Below are positions 43,994 through 55,565 of a stretch of DNA of 64,000 bases, one piece after another; the first letter of the stretch is position 1, and each line of letters starts with the position of its first letter. The notes under the pieces were generated by a model that made no database searches, was not told the origin of the DNA, and was given only the letters and a program-made list of their open reading frames with translations. This DNA comes from Stereocaulon alpinum (lineage: Eukaryota > Ascomycota > Lecanoromycetes > Lecanorales > Stereocaulaceae), in assembly GCA_018257865.1 (NCBI GenBank), contig JAEUBA010000018.1, positions 248,001 through 312,000 of the forward strand. Direction: 5' to 3'. A program made the translations under genes and the position numbers.

Positions 43994-44975
43994 ATCGCCG
44001 CGATCTCATGGGGCTGAAATCGCCTTGACGCTTTCGGTATCGGGAGCGATAATGCTGTATGGCAACAATACTGGAACAATCCTTCCGACAAATGGCTGAA
44101 TATCCTTAGGCGGTAACTGCAACAGCCCGCCAGCGGCAGTCTCTACCCGATCTACCCATATAGACCTCTTTGTGCGGGGTTCAGACAACGCCGCATGGCA
44201 CAGATATTTCGATGGATCTTCATGGAGCCCTAGCGGTAATTGGGAGTCCCTTGGCCACAGTTTTACCAGCTCGCTGGCCGCTGTATCCGGGGGCCGGGCC
44301 CGCTTGCATGTATTCGGGAAGGGCCAGGATGACTCGATGTACCATCGGTCCTTCAACGGAAGCTCTGGCTGGAGCAGTGGCTGGGAGTACATGGGAAAAA
44401 TTTACAAGCGAGCCAGCAGCTGTGGCATGGGATTCGAACCACTTAGATGTTTTCGGACAAGGGATGGATTCAGCCATCTGGTGGAACTACTGGGACGGAA
44501 GCTCCTGGTCTTCCTCATGGGAAAGTCTCGGCGGCGGCTGCTCTAGTCCTCCAAGAGTGGTCTCGTGGGGGCCTGGCCGCCTCGACCTATTTGTGATAGG
44601 CACTGACGGCACTTCATGGCACAAGTGGTTTAACAAAGGGGTCTGGTCGCCGAGTCAAGCTGGCTGGGAGAGTCTAGGAGGAGGGTTTAGCAATAATGTT
44701 TCAGTTGTGACCTCATCATTCTTCGGCAGAGCCCGCATCGATATATTCAGAATAGGTAAAGACAACGCACTTTGGCACAAGGCCTAGGACGGAACATGGT
44801 CGCCTTCATTGACCGGCTGGAATCAACATTACGGATCGTTTGGAAGCGCACCTGCGGCCGCTAGTTGGGGTTCTAACCGCCTCGAGGTCTTCGGTCTGGC
44901 TCCTGCGGGCCAAAGTATGTCGCACCAAGCATGGAATGGAAGTGCCTGGTCACCTGATATCTTTGGGGAATAGTC
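43994..44975 (+). pseudogene. Broken beta-propeller lectin (PLL/DUF346-like repeats)
   Basis: At least six blade repeats are readable, each of the form SWG-RLDVFG-G-D-A-WH, then a WDGSSWS-type strand and W-SLGG. Examples are RLDAFGIGSDNAVWQQYW, HIDLFVRGSDNAAWHRYF, RLHVFGKGQDDSMYHRSF, HLDVFGQGMDSAIWWNYW, RLDLFVIGTDGTSWHKWF and RIDIFRIGKDNALWHKA. This is the repeat of Photorhabdus-type lectins (PLL family), seven-bladed carbohydrate-binding propellers known in bacteria and some fungi. Lesions are a TGA in the first blade (about 44014), a frameshift near 44094-44100, another near 44395 (between MGK and EKFTSEP), a TAG near 44786 and a further shift near 44970. The gene is dead; its ligand cannot be inferred. 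Distribution in bacteria suggests past transfer, but that is inference. Confidence 0.72.
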
Positions 44976-47246
44976 TGGGAGGGGTTTTCAATATCCTTGC
45001 TTGAATTGTCTTCGGCGAAAATTGCCGGGTGCGCTCCGACTCAAAGAGTAGCTCACTGCAGACGTCGTACTCGGCCTCAATGAGCTGCTCGCTCTAGCAG
45101 CCAGGCTCTTCTGCGTCTTGCGAATCCTGTACGGCTTTCCGTCGCTAAAAATCATATTTCACCTTCATTCCTAGCTAGTTCGGTCTTCGTTCTTGTTGAA
45201 TTGATGGAATGATAGAACAAGCAAAACATGAGTTTCTATTCCTGTCAGTAATGACAACGCTATATCTTTTGCCTTTTGAAATGGTGTCTCGGACGCCACA
45301 TATGCGATTATCGAAATTGTCCACTTTGATTAATCAATCATGTCATCGTCCTTACTTCGATGCCATTCAGTCATCAGCGCTTTCGAGGTGGCGCCTTCGT
45401 CTGTAGGTAAAGCCGAGTGTGTCTCTTCAATGATTGCTGTGAAATCATCCTGTGCGATATCCAGGTCTTGGGTATCAATCAACACAACGGGGTTACATAC
45501 TTTCCAGTAACAGTTCAAATGGTCTATTCCCGATTGCGTGCTTCGGAATCCTCCAAAGCAGTTTCAGTAAGCGAAAGTATCATATTGAATGCACGTGAAA
45601 ATGTAGAGTGTGTCCTTCCATAGCGAGGACAAAGTCGCTTTGTGGCTATGGTTCTGAACAGCCGCAGATTGGGCTACATCGAAGCAATGTCCTACATTGT
45701 CCTTCGAAATTCTGATTCAAGATCCCTTGAAGTCGGTAGTCCTTGAGCGGTGAGCGAAGCTCCTTGAGCCCACTACGGTCCATTCCAACGCCGATTGTGC
45801 ATATCTCCACGGAGTGATAGAGGGCTAGGTGTTTCCGTCGTCAAGAAACTGACGGACACCAGTTAGCAAGGGTGGTGATACGCGGGTTGACGACTGTAGA
45901 TTGATGAATTTCACCCTCTACCCCAAGCACGTACTTTGTCGTAGAGGGAACTCCTCGGTGCGATCGTTTAGGTTTTGAGTTTCAGCAGTAGTGACGTTGT
46001 ACTGTAACACCTTTAGTGCCCAAATTCGAGTTCTGACTTTCCTTGGCTCGCTTGGACTATATCTCCCTGAAGGAGGTGACCCTCGTCCGATCGTGCTATT
46101 GCTAGCAGCCGCATTCCCGAAGGTCAAACATGATTGGCGAAAGCTTGTCTCCTACGATATTAGAACTTCCTTCCCTCCCGTTACCTATTGAAAGAGTAAG
46201 GTACAGTGCGCGCAGAGCAGTGAACAGATACCTACGTAGTACGTACCTGTTGCAAACCTCAAATGTTAACTGACGACAAGATCCATCTGTGCATGCTGCG
46301 GGCTACGAATTTCTTGCTTCTACCGCTTACAGCATGTGAGCATAAGGGCCAGAAGACTTCGCCTTGTCGCGTTACCTAGGCGCAGCCCGATGCGACATCA
46401 CAGGGACACGAACATGGTTGGACGCGTCCCTGCCTGACCCGTACTTAGGCTTGGGCCCATCAAATCAGCCAGCACATGTGATGTTGTATAGCTCAAGGGT
46501 ACAGAACCCCTAGGATCCCTGCACGCTTCGGGGTTATCGTCTACTTCGGTGTGGGGAATCTGGTAAGGGCGATGAGGATCCAAGACTCTATCATGCCCGT
46601 GTTGAGTGTGAGAGCAATGCAGGATGTGGTGCGGGGTTGTCTTCACTATCTAGCAGTGGTTCTCTTGCACGCTTCTTGAAACAAGTCTCTCCCGGAGGGT
46701 GCGGTATCCGGGTGGTCCTCGACGATGGTGTTACCTACTTTCTGCCGGTTCACGTGGTATCCACTTCAAAGAACCCAAGACTCAATAAAAGGGCGTTGGA
46801 ACTCTGAAGAAGGTCTTGGAGACTTGTCAGATACCTTACATGCATTCGTGATCGATGGTCTGTTGCCGAAGTCAAGGTGCCAGACGGCATTCACTTCTGG
46901 TCCGCCGAGCTCCGGGCAAGTATAAGACATCACTCGTTATCGTGCTGCCTGAATTCAGTTTCCACACCACAGCACTGGAAGTTGTTCCTGTTCCAGTAGG
47001 GGCTGACGGCAAAAGGTTCTAATTCTACTAATCCGTCTTATGAAGAAGGATCCCAAAAGAACACCAACGTCCACAAATGCGGGCGATCATTACCCGAGCA
47101 GCCAGCAGGGCTGTCTGCATGACCCCCTGTCGGCCCCAAGCCACAGTTAAAGCCACAGCTGAGAGTATTGCTTCTTCGTCGATCTACACGTCCCAAGGCC
47201 TGTCCGATCCCTCCAAATGCTGTTGCTATTGTGATGCTAACTCTCC
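44976..47246. other. Long gene-free stretch
   Basis: This 2.3-kb region shows only short frames with no recognisable domain. The first 100 bp may contain further decayed lectin sequence. I see no terminal repeats or other mobile-element signs. Confidence 0.45.
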
Positions 47247-49482
47247 ATGGCAGACCCGATCTCCATAATCAGTCTTGTAGCTATAGGAGCACATTCAGCA
47301 AACAAACTTTGTACTCTAATTGAGGGCATCCGAGAAGCTCCACACGAGATCCAGAAAATCTCGGACGATTCTAGATCAATTTGCGAGATCCTAGGGACCC
47401 TCAATGACTTTCTCAAGGAGAGCGAGGGTTCCGACCTTCCTGACGAGATCACAAAGAGCTTGCATGTCCCTCTGGACAATACCTGCAGGGCAGCGAACAA
47501 GCTGGTCGACAAAATCAAGCCTCTCGCAAAGGAAGAGGGCGATTCGAAGAGGTCGAAATGGGTGGCTGGGGTTAGATGGTCCTTCACCCAGAAAGATGTG
47601 AAGCAGTTGGCGGAGCAATTGAGCAATGGCAAGTCCACATTGAGTATGACATTGGCTGTTGTCAACGTGTAAGACCTAACTGGCTAATCCCGCCTTTTGT
47701 CCGTGCCTCGGGTATTCCTCCTTTTGAGACTAATGGCCGGTTTGTAACAGTATCAAAACGTCCCACATTAAGAACGACACCACTGAGATCATTGAGTACC
47801 TGAGAGGACTCAATTTTGGACCGGAAATAGGTCAAGGAGGCCCTGGAAAACGTCGAATTTCAGATGTAGCCGGCGTTGAAGGCTTCGACCCGCGGATGAA
47901 GGACGTAAACTTCGCGATGACAAGATTTCTCGAGAATGCTTCTACCGCCATCGAGTCTCCAACTCATTCACCATGGGCTTCGCCAACGGATGTTGCGCAC
48001 GTCTCAACTTTTGATGGCAATGTAGACGATAATGATGACTCCGACCTTGACCGTTCGCCAACGTTGACACATCGAGATCATGAACCCGAAATTCGGCGTA
48101 TGCTAGCACAGGAGCAGTCTCAGAATTGCATGAACGAACAGGGTGAGACGGCCCTTCACCTTGCAGCCGCGCAGGACGCATATTTGACACAAGACGTTCT
48201 CAGCCACGGCTTCGACATCAATCTACGTAATGTGTGTGGTGAAACTCCATTAATGTGCGCAGTCAATGCCGGAAATGTGGACACTGTGACATTCCTGCTC
48301 AAGAATCGTGCCGATGTGAACGCGGTAGATGACCAGCAGGCAACGTGTCTCCACTTGGCAGCATCGAAGGATGAATCTGGATCAATGACTCAATTACTCT
48401 TGAGACGTAACCCGGATGTCGAGATAAGGGATGGCGTCGGACTAACGCCGCTTTCCCTCGCAGCCTTCCACGGTAATGATGTGGTTGTCCGCTGGCTGCT
48501 TAAATCCGGGGCAAGGCCGGAAGCAAAGGAATTGGACGGCTTCAGTGCTCTACATTACGCTTGCATGCAAGCCAACCACGGCTTCATGAGCCGTCTCCTC
48601 GACAAAAGAGGCCCCGACTTTGAGGCCTTCTACGACTTGCGTAAATACGGCCTTTCCACCGAACCATCTCATTCTACTGCTTCAAAGAGGCGGACCCAGG
48701 TAGTTCGTTGTCTCATAGATCACAGCGCCGATGTTCACGCCAGCAGCAAAGGCTTTACACCTCTGCATATTGCTGCCTTAACAGCTCAAGAACAACTTGT
48801 CAGCATCCTACTATCTCACGGCGCAAATGCAACTGGCATCCCTGTTATCACAGCCTACTACGGTCTCACAACAAGTGTAGTTGACCTCCTACTTACACGC
48901 GGCGCCTGCGTCTCCGCTGCCGACTCCCGCTGGAATAAGACCGCTCTGACCTGGACCGCAGAGATCGGCTCCCCCGACACGCTCAAAGTCCTTCTCAGCC
49001 ACGGTGCTGATGTGAATCACCAGGATAATCAAGGCTCGTCGGCCTTACATTACGCTGGAGCGAACGCCCGTAACGAGTCCATCACGCTCCTTCTGGACGC
49101 TGGCGCAGATCCTAACTTACTTGACTTGGGAGGTAGCACACCTCTCATCAGGCTCGCAAGCGCTAGTCGTTTCTATCTTGCTGGTAAGTGGTGGAACCCT
49201 TCAGTTGGTGAGCGGGAGAAGGCGGCTACCTTGCTGCTCAAATGTGGTTGCGACCCTTCTGTGAGAGATAGCCACGGGACTTTAGCAATTCATTACGCAG
49301 CCGGGAACGGGTACCAAGGTGTCCTAGAGGCAATCGAGAAATTGGGTGGAGATTTGGAGGTGCTCGACTGGTCGGGAAGGACAGCGGTAGATTGGGCGAG
49401 GGAGAAGGGGGAGATGGAGCTGGTGAGGGTTCTCAACAGGAATTCAATATTGAGGGGGAAAAGGAAAGGTGGAGCAGGATGA
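47247..49482 (+). CDS. HeLo-like N-terminal domain plus ankyrin repeats
   Basis: Two exons (47247-47668 and 47751-49482; 82-bp intron with GTAAGA donor) give 717 residues. The first ~200 residues (MADPISIISLVAIGAHSANK, then a helical stretch with EIQKISDDSRSICEILGTLN) resemble the fungal N-terminal domain of STAND/NLR-like proteins (HeLo-like_N class), a helical domain linked in several fungi to signalling or cell death. A poorly conserved acidic linker follows. From about residue 295 ankyrin repeats begin: GETALHLAAAQD, GETPLMCAVNAGNVDTVTFL, GLTPLSLAAFHGNDVVVRWL, GFTPLHIAALTAQEQLVSIL, GSSALHYAGANARNESITLL and HGTLAIHYAAGNGYQGVLEA, about nine in total, with one longer spacer. There is no NACHT or NB-ARC block. 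It is the only clearly intact gene in the 41-53 kb island. Function is unknown; a role in self/non-self recognition is inference from family company. Confidence 0.82.
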
Positions 49483-50917
49483 TGCTTCCTGTCCCTCTTC
49501 TACCCGACTTTTCGCCAGCCGTCTTCTCACTTTCAGCTTCAACTCACACCCCCCTCCCTCAACCATTCCTACTTTCTTACCCCCTCAACACAACCTCTTT
49601 CTCGAGACACTTTATCCTGCTCCAATTTATGAAACATGACTTAATGATTATGCATGCGATTGATGTTACAATGTGCCTTCGGGTCACGCTCCTATATCGA
49701 TATAGTACGCTTCTTTGGAAAGAAACAGATGAAGACAAGCATCTGTTTTTTGCTCGAATCTTGACGAGAAACGGAGGCGTAATTTCGATAGAGTACAAAT
49801 TAGCGTGGCACGGGTTCACAAGCATGCCTTACATTATTCAGACCGAATCAGATGAAACAGTGTCATGGGTTTGCCCTGCATTTGGCCCTCCCTTCTCCGC
49901 CTCGCCAAAGTCGTCATTCAACGCTCCCAAGAGGTTGGTAGTATCAGCGGTACGATCAATGCCAGCGGTTTGCTAGGGTCGGAAGGAAAGCTAGATGGAC
50001 GTCTTCGTCACAATGTGAGTGAAGAAGATCAGAACACCCAGATCCATTCGAATCCATTGAGTCCATGTGTCTGTAGGTACCTTTGCTATGCCTCGGAGAA
50101 AGTAAAAAGACGTCTGCAAAGCTTAACCGCGATGTAAGACAATAATGTAACGTTGCAGGCTGTCAGCGGCCGGCCCCAGGGCCAGTTCTGGGGCGCGCCT
50201 ACGCCTTGGCAACAGAACACAAGCAAAGCTCGAAAGCTTTGCCCTTCGGCCACCATATATAGAATGCTCCGAGCTGGCACCACCTAGGAGTCCAGCTAGG
50301 CTCAGCCCGTAACACAGGCTATCGAAAGCGACCTCCACCGTGCTATGAATGGTTGAATCGATACGTGGGTTAGAGATCATAGGGACGTTCTAAATCCATT
50401 GGAACTTACACGAATTGTACCGCTGAGCTGTCGAGCAGGCCTTCAATCACAGTTGATCTGATATTCTAAAATCACTCAAAAGACTGATTGCTCACAGGTC
50501 CGTTCATTCGCCAATTTATGCATCGGTACACTCGCAAGCAATGCCGAGATAGAAGAGTGGGGCGCAAGACTGTCAATTGCCAACCACAGCGATCCAACGC
50601 TAGCCACTGCGCCCGATTTTGGTGGGCATCATGCCAATATGCACACTTTCATTAGTGCTGACACACCGATACTCACACAGAAAGTGTTCGTGTTATGAAG
50701 TCTACAGGGCCAACTCATAACGCGCATAATGCAGCCTTGAGATGGCCCCACTCTTCGTTGCAGTGAAAGGCGGAATTGCGTACAACACATCCTTCATCAA
50801 TTCGATACGTAGTTGCTGAACAAGCTCAAAAGAGCACTACTCCCAGACATTCTGTTTGCGCTTTGGACATGCAGTCGCCTTCAAAGCCTAAGCCTCTCCA
50901 GCACTCTTCTACACATC
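49483..50917. other. Gene-free stretch with one hairpin
   Basis: No gene is supported. A short perfect hairpin lies at 50223-50242 (listed separately), beside a GC-rich patch at 50160-50200 (GGGCCAGTTCTGGGGCGCGC) with weak likeness to 17785-17810. The last 100 bp probably hold the promoter of the gene at 50918. Confidence 0.45.
50223..50242. repeat. Perfect 8-bp hairpin with CGAA loop
   Basis: GCAAAGCT pairs perfectly with AGCTTTGC across a CGAA tetraloop. It lies in a gene-free region and no function is assigned. Confidence 0.6.
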
Positions 50918-52362
50918 ATGGCTCCCTTCAATACGCAATACACACTTTCCGTTGAGCTGACCCGCTTACAGCCAATCCGGCTCCTTTCAGATAATATCGG
51001 CACCGCCGCGTTAAGTCTACTGAGGCTGTTTCAGGACTCAGGGTCGGATGTTATGGCTGAAAATGATTTGGCCAAGATATTCGAATACCACAGGATCGAC
51101 GGAAATATGGCCAAAATATTCAAATCTGCCATTGTCTGCCCCCAAAACCCCGTATGGGCTTCAGTCCATCATCTTTACGAGAGAGTGTGGCTGGATAACA
51201 AACCCGGACCCTCAGTCATGCGTGCGCTCAAGCAACAGGAATATTTCCCGATGGTCATTGAATGCTCTTTTCTCGCTTGGGTGCATGAGCGGCGTTCGCT
51301 GGCGGCGGCTTTCAAGCGGTTTTTTGGAGAAGGATGCGGAGGAAGCTCCGCCGGAGATCATGGTAGCAAACCCAAGAGAGGAGTATATCTTGTGCATACT
51401 CAGAGCTTGTGAAGACCAGACGGCAGCTTTCTCTCGGGAGGGTTATTTGCAGGCGGTGTCAGCCCGTTTGCATCTATCACAAGAACATACTGCAAGCTCT
51501 TTACCACCAGTCATATTACGATCCGCTTTGAGAATGTTTCCTATCGTTCAGTCACTGCCCGAACAACGAACTATGGTTGTCAATTGTTCTGCGGCTAACG
51601 GGGTTTGTGCTATGATTGTATGGGCACACTATATCCTGGGTCTAAATGTCCTCATCTATACCTACATCGAAGATCTGGACGACTCTGAAAGCGCAGGGCC
51701 TTGTCAAAGTATGCTATTTGGCAAGCCGTCTGAAGCGGCACAGGTCATCGTCAACCTGAAGATAGGCTCTATGGACCCCTCTGTGATATTAATGGCCGAA
51801 TCAGAGGAGTTGTTTCGCTTCACGCCACTAGTTCATGAAGCCGCGTCCAAAGTCAGGACTTTCCCTCCTGGTATTTGGCCACGTCAACACATTGTTCTCG
51901 TACTGCTACATTTCACTAATCTAAGCTTTTCATTCAGTCCACGAAGGAAAACATCCAGCACCTGGACAATATATTCTCGATCGAGAGTCTAATCAGCTTC
52001 ACTTCAATGCTCTCGGAGCCAACAATTATACAGAAGATGCGTGGCCAAGATTTCTTATGAAGGAAGGCTACTGTTTTTTTTTTTTTTTGCAGAGATGAAT
52101 GGCCCGGTAGAAGTGCCATATCAAGTGGTAACTGGAGCATTGAACAAGCTTGTAGAAGGGCACTTCAGGTCAAGTCAACTACAATTTTGCTCCACACAGC
52201 TATCGTTCAAGAAAAAGCGCACTGTACCGCATTAGGCATGCCACAACAACTATCGAACAACTTCGCCTCTTTACAACACCTCGAGACACCCGCAGCAAGA
52301 AAGTAATACGCTCATCTATAGCGAGCGCGACTCGTCGTTCTCAATCCGTATTCTCATCTTAG
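50918..52362 (+). pseudogene. Frameshifted gene of an unnamed expanded fungal family
   Basis: The gene reads MAPFNTQYTLSVELTRLQPI, then AENDLAKIFEYHRIDG, VWLDNKPGPSVMRALKQQEY and SLAAAFKRF in one frame to the T6 run at 51320-51325. It continues one frame over as EKDAEEAPPEIMVANPREEY, ILRACEDQTAAFSREGYLQ, TMVVNCSAANGVCAMIVWAH and PLVHEAASKVRTFPP. An intron (51871-51937) leads to VHEGKHPAPGQYILDRESN and EDAWPRFLMKEGYC, where a T15 run (52074-52088) again breaks the frame before EMNGPVEVPYQVVTGALNKL. The end (RLFTTPRDTRSKKVIRS, stop at 52360-52362) needs a further 31-bp intron. Everything else is coherent over about 450 codons. I have seen this layout (a CSA-NGVC--IVWAHYILGL block) in fungal genomes but know no function. 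Both frameshifts sit in T homopolymers, so base-calling error is as likely as pseudogenisation. Confidence 0.6.
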
Positions 52363-52804
52363 ATTGATCCACAAAAGAGGCTCGAAGACGTCGTCGGCTA
52401 ATTGCAATATTATCAACGGCATGTCCCCATCACACACACCCACTTCCTCCCTTACCTACCAAATAAGAATCCTTATCCACCCCATCCCCTTATCCCTTCT
52501 ACCTTCGACCATGGCACTTTCTGTATACGGACGCTTCATGTCTTCGCCACCTCGGGAATTCGCTACCTGAGTTTTGAAGGGGAGATATTCGGCGTTTAGG
52601 GTTGGGGGTTGGGGGAAAGGGGGGGGTTCGAGATAGGAGGGGAGTTGGGGTTGTAGCAGTGTTTACAGGGAGAGCGGAGAGCGAAGAGTCGAAAGGAAGT
52701 GGTTGACTCACTAGGGGGTTTCAATAGCCAGAATAAGACACCTCAGTTATAAAAACTCCTAACCGAATATCCACTTGATGTCACTCCACTCCACTCTAGG
52801 CGAC
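52363..52804. other. Intergenic, no gene seen
   Basis: A CACACACCCACTTCC-type pyrimidine tract (52430-52500) and a G-rich tract (52600-52640) are present, but no coding frame is supported. Confidence 0.45.
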
Positions 52805-53105
52805 GGCCAGAAACCGGCCAGAAACCGGCCAGAAACCGGCCAGAAACCAGCCAGAATTGACACGATGCCCAACAGTCAAAGTCCGAGAATCCCGATTGGG
52901 AAGTGTCTTTCTCAGACCATTTTGGTTTATACATTTCTCCTTCCAATGAGAGCCACAAACCTTCGAAGCAGGCAAAATCCGGCCAGAAAACCAGCCATAG
53001 ACCGGCCAGGTTTCACACGATGCTCAACGATCAAAATGCAGACACCAAATTGGGACGTATCACTCGCAGAACTATGCTCGTGCATTCACTTACTTCACTT
53101 TGATG
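52805..53105. repeat. GGCCAGAAACC tandem units inside a diverged duplication
   Basis: Four copies of the 11-mer GGCCAGAAACC stand in tandem at 52805-52848. About 170 bp later a degenerate version returns (GGCCAGAAAACCAGCCATAG at 52982-53001), and the sequence after each is related: ACACGATGCCCAACAGTCAA against ACACGATGCTCAACGATCAA, then GATTGGGAAGTGTCTTTCTC against AATTGGGACGTATCACTCGC. So a roughly 170-bp segment was duplicated in tandem and the 11-mer then expanded in the first copy. Confidence 0.7.
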
Positions 53106-53422
53106 GGTACTCTGGTGCTGGTGCGGATAGCGAGCGTCTGGAAGGGACATGATATTCAAGAGGCAAAACCCGAAACCCCCACACGAGACAGTCACAATAG
53201 ATTGCTATCAAGAGGTTCCTATCGACAACAAACAGTCATTGGAGTCAACGTTAGCTATATCAAATGATAGGGTTAGACTCAGCGGTAACAGGCTTAGAAA
53301 GATAGGCGAAAGAGCTGAGGTTAATGCTGAGCACGCTTTGGCTCCTTGTCAATGGAATTGGGTGAAGCTTAGTCAATAATAGCTGATATATGTAGTGTAG
53401 GAAACGCGTTCAATGGTTTCAT
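53106..53422. other. Intergenic, no gene seen
   Basis: About 300 bp between the duplication and the stop codon of the FMN oxidase gene. It probably holds the 3' end of that gene (minus strand). Confidence 0.45.
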
Positions 53423-54961
53423 TTATAGCTTCGATTTCTCGTCAATCATGGCGTAGCTCTTTGGGTAGGTTTCTAGGAGGAGTAAGGTAGTCAGCACGAT
53501 GTAATCACAGATTGAGGGACTGATCATAAACGTACCCAAAGCAGTTCTGTCTATCTGCTCGATGTTTTGGAATCCAGCTACGTTCATGAAGATGTCGAAA
53601 TCGGCTAGCAAGCTCTTCATAACATGTCTCACACCCGTTTCTCCCATGATGCTTAGTCCCCATACCCACAGCCTCCCAACCCACACGAACTTGGCTCCCA
53701 ACGCAAGAGCCTTCGCGACGTCTGCTGCTCCCCTGATACCGCTGTCATACATGATGTACGTCTTGTCTCCCACGGCGGCAACGATATTCTCCAAAGCGTC
53801 GAGGCTAGCGATAGCTCCGTCGACCTGCCTCCCAGCATGGTTGCTCACGACGATCCCATCGCATCCAATCTCGACAGCTTTCTTGGCATCCTCGACGCTT
53901 TGAATACCCTTCAAGCAGAATGGCCGGCCACCACTGATCTCCTTCCACGTCTTTATTAGCCACGGCATCTTTTTCCAGCTCCATGCCCTTCCGTGCCAGA
54001 CATTGTCAATCCACATAGCGCCGGCTTCGTTGGGCTGCTTGACAGGATCAATGCCAGCTTCCGCCAACCGCTTCTGGAAGATTGGATCCGAGAGACCTAG
54101 ATCCGCACCCACGCCGCGATAGAAAGCGTAGTTTCCGGTCGCGACATCGTTATGGCGCCAGGCCAATTGCCACGTATCCGTAGTCAGCATGCACACATCG
54201 AACCCTGAGTTGAACGCCCGTGTGAGGAGGGAGATAGTTAGTTCGTCATCGTGGGGGATGTAGAGCTGGTAGAACCTTGGCCCTTGGCCGTTTGCTTCTG
54301 CGACCTTCTCAATCGGGTTGCTGCCAGCAGTGCTCAGGGCGTAGGGGAGGTTGAGCTCTTCAGCGACTTTGGCAACGGGTAGCTCGCCATCTTTGTTGTA
54401 GATTTTGTTGATACCGATGGGGGCGAAGCCAATGGGAGCATTGACTGAGGAGGTCAGTGACAAAGACTTCGAGAATGGGGGATTGGGCTACCTTTGTGGC
54501 CGAAGATCGTTGTGGTAGTATCGCGGAGATTCGTATCGACCAATTGTCTGGGTATGATTCTGTGCCTGAAAAACGCCTGGCCTGTAGCTGCTATCAGCTT
54601 CATCTATGGAGTACGGGAACGGAGATGGACGTGCGATTGGCAAGATGGGTGTATGATTGGCCGGCATTGGACGAAGCATAGTACCTGGGGGTTATGTCTT
54701 AGCCAACATCACGTATAGTGGAAATGCTTTAGTCTCACCATCCCGCCTGTGTGAGCTTCTGCTTTGCCAACTCCTCAAGTTCACCAGGTTCTGTTAGAGA
54801 CCGTTAATCGACGTTCATCGCTCGCTATTGTGACTGGAGTTTTGACCAGTATTGAATGGAGGAACCTCTCCAGTATTGGGTTTCCAGAAATTCTCTCGTT
54901 GGTATAAAGCATACTGAGGCGTGCTCCTCTTCTCGATGTTGGGGTTGTTCGGATCAGACAT
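53423..54961 (-). CDS. FMN-dependent 2-hydroxyacid enzyme, lactate 2-monooxygenase-like
   Basis: Six exons (54847-54961, 54739-54790, 54615-54684, 54492-54576, 53536-54444, 53423-53472) join in frame to 426 residues. The family oxidises L-lactate or related 2-hydroxyacids through an FMN hydride transfer. Motifs in order are GWYYASSNAG, RHRIIPRQLVDTNLRDTTT, APIGFAPIGINKIY, YALSTAGSNPIEKVAEA, FYQLYIPHDDE, FCLKGIQSVEDAKKAVE, the catalytic His/Arg block IVVSNHAGRQVDG, and the phosphate loop YDSGIRGAADVAKALALGAK. The N-terminal layout (MSDPNNPNIEKRSTPQYALY) and the loop with DNVWHGRAWSWKKMPWLIKT are closer to lactate monooxygenase-like fungal proteins than to glycolate oxidase or flavocytochrome b2, and there is no heme domain. 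The last two introns are certain; the third (54577-54614, 38 bp) is the least sure, since its donor could be shifted by a few codons. Confidence 0.88.
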
Positions 54962-55565
54962 GGCTGTAGGGATGAGTCTTTGACCAATTGAAGCCCAAAA
55001 AAGCTATGGCGGATGGTGCTGTTCGAAGGGGAAAGCCGGTAGCAACAGGGTATGATAGATAAGACAGGACATCTTGATAGCTATATTCTATGCTCGATTA
55101 TAGCAACAGTGTCTGGTGACGTTAAAAGGCGGCATTTTCGGCAAACTGTTGAAGCTGCATACAAGCGCTAGTGGGCCCTCCATTCAATCTACATCAACGT
55201 ATCTGATCCCTCCCCCACAATTGAATCTTGGATCGATCGCGCTTGAACCTGCCCTGATTATAGGGGTGTTCGAGGACGATCTGGTCATCGACCTCAGACT
55301 TTCGTAACGCGTCCTCAAAGTCGGAGCAGGTTAAAGCGCAATATATACCCCGGTGGGGCAGATATACCTTTTCAGGTCTCAGTCAAGAGACTGTCGGTAG
55401 CAATCTTGGCAACATTAGCCTAACATCTCCAATTCTACCACAGAAAGTCATTCAAGAAATAGAAGGTGAGGCAAGAGATGGAGATAAGCATGTGCCAGAT
55501 ATAAGCCTTGGCGCAAGCTTCAACAGGGCACTAATCACAGCCCTAAACAGCGCCGCTCCCTTAAC
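54962..55565. other. Intergenic upstream of the FMN enzyme
   Basis: Contains the promoter of the FMN-enzyme gene by position. A short frame (55116-55307) has no domain. No gene is supported. Confidence 0.45.

Noticed and set aside
47896..49482. Ankyrin protein starting at 47896
   Set aside because: The upstream exon joins in phase through a good intron and adds the conserved N-terminal domain, so the start at 47247 is preferred.
51048..51992. Independent 314-codon gene in the second frame
   Set aside because: It is the continuation of the gene starting at 50918 after a one-base shift in a T run, and its own first 90 codons are out-of-frame sequence.
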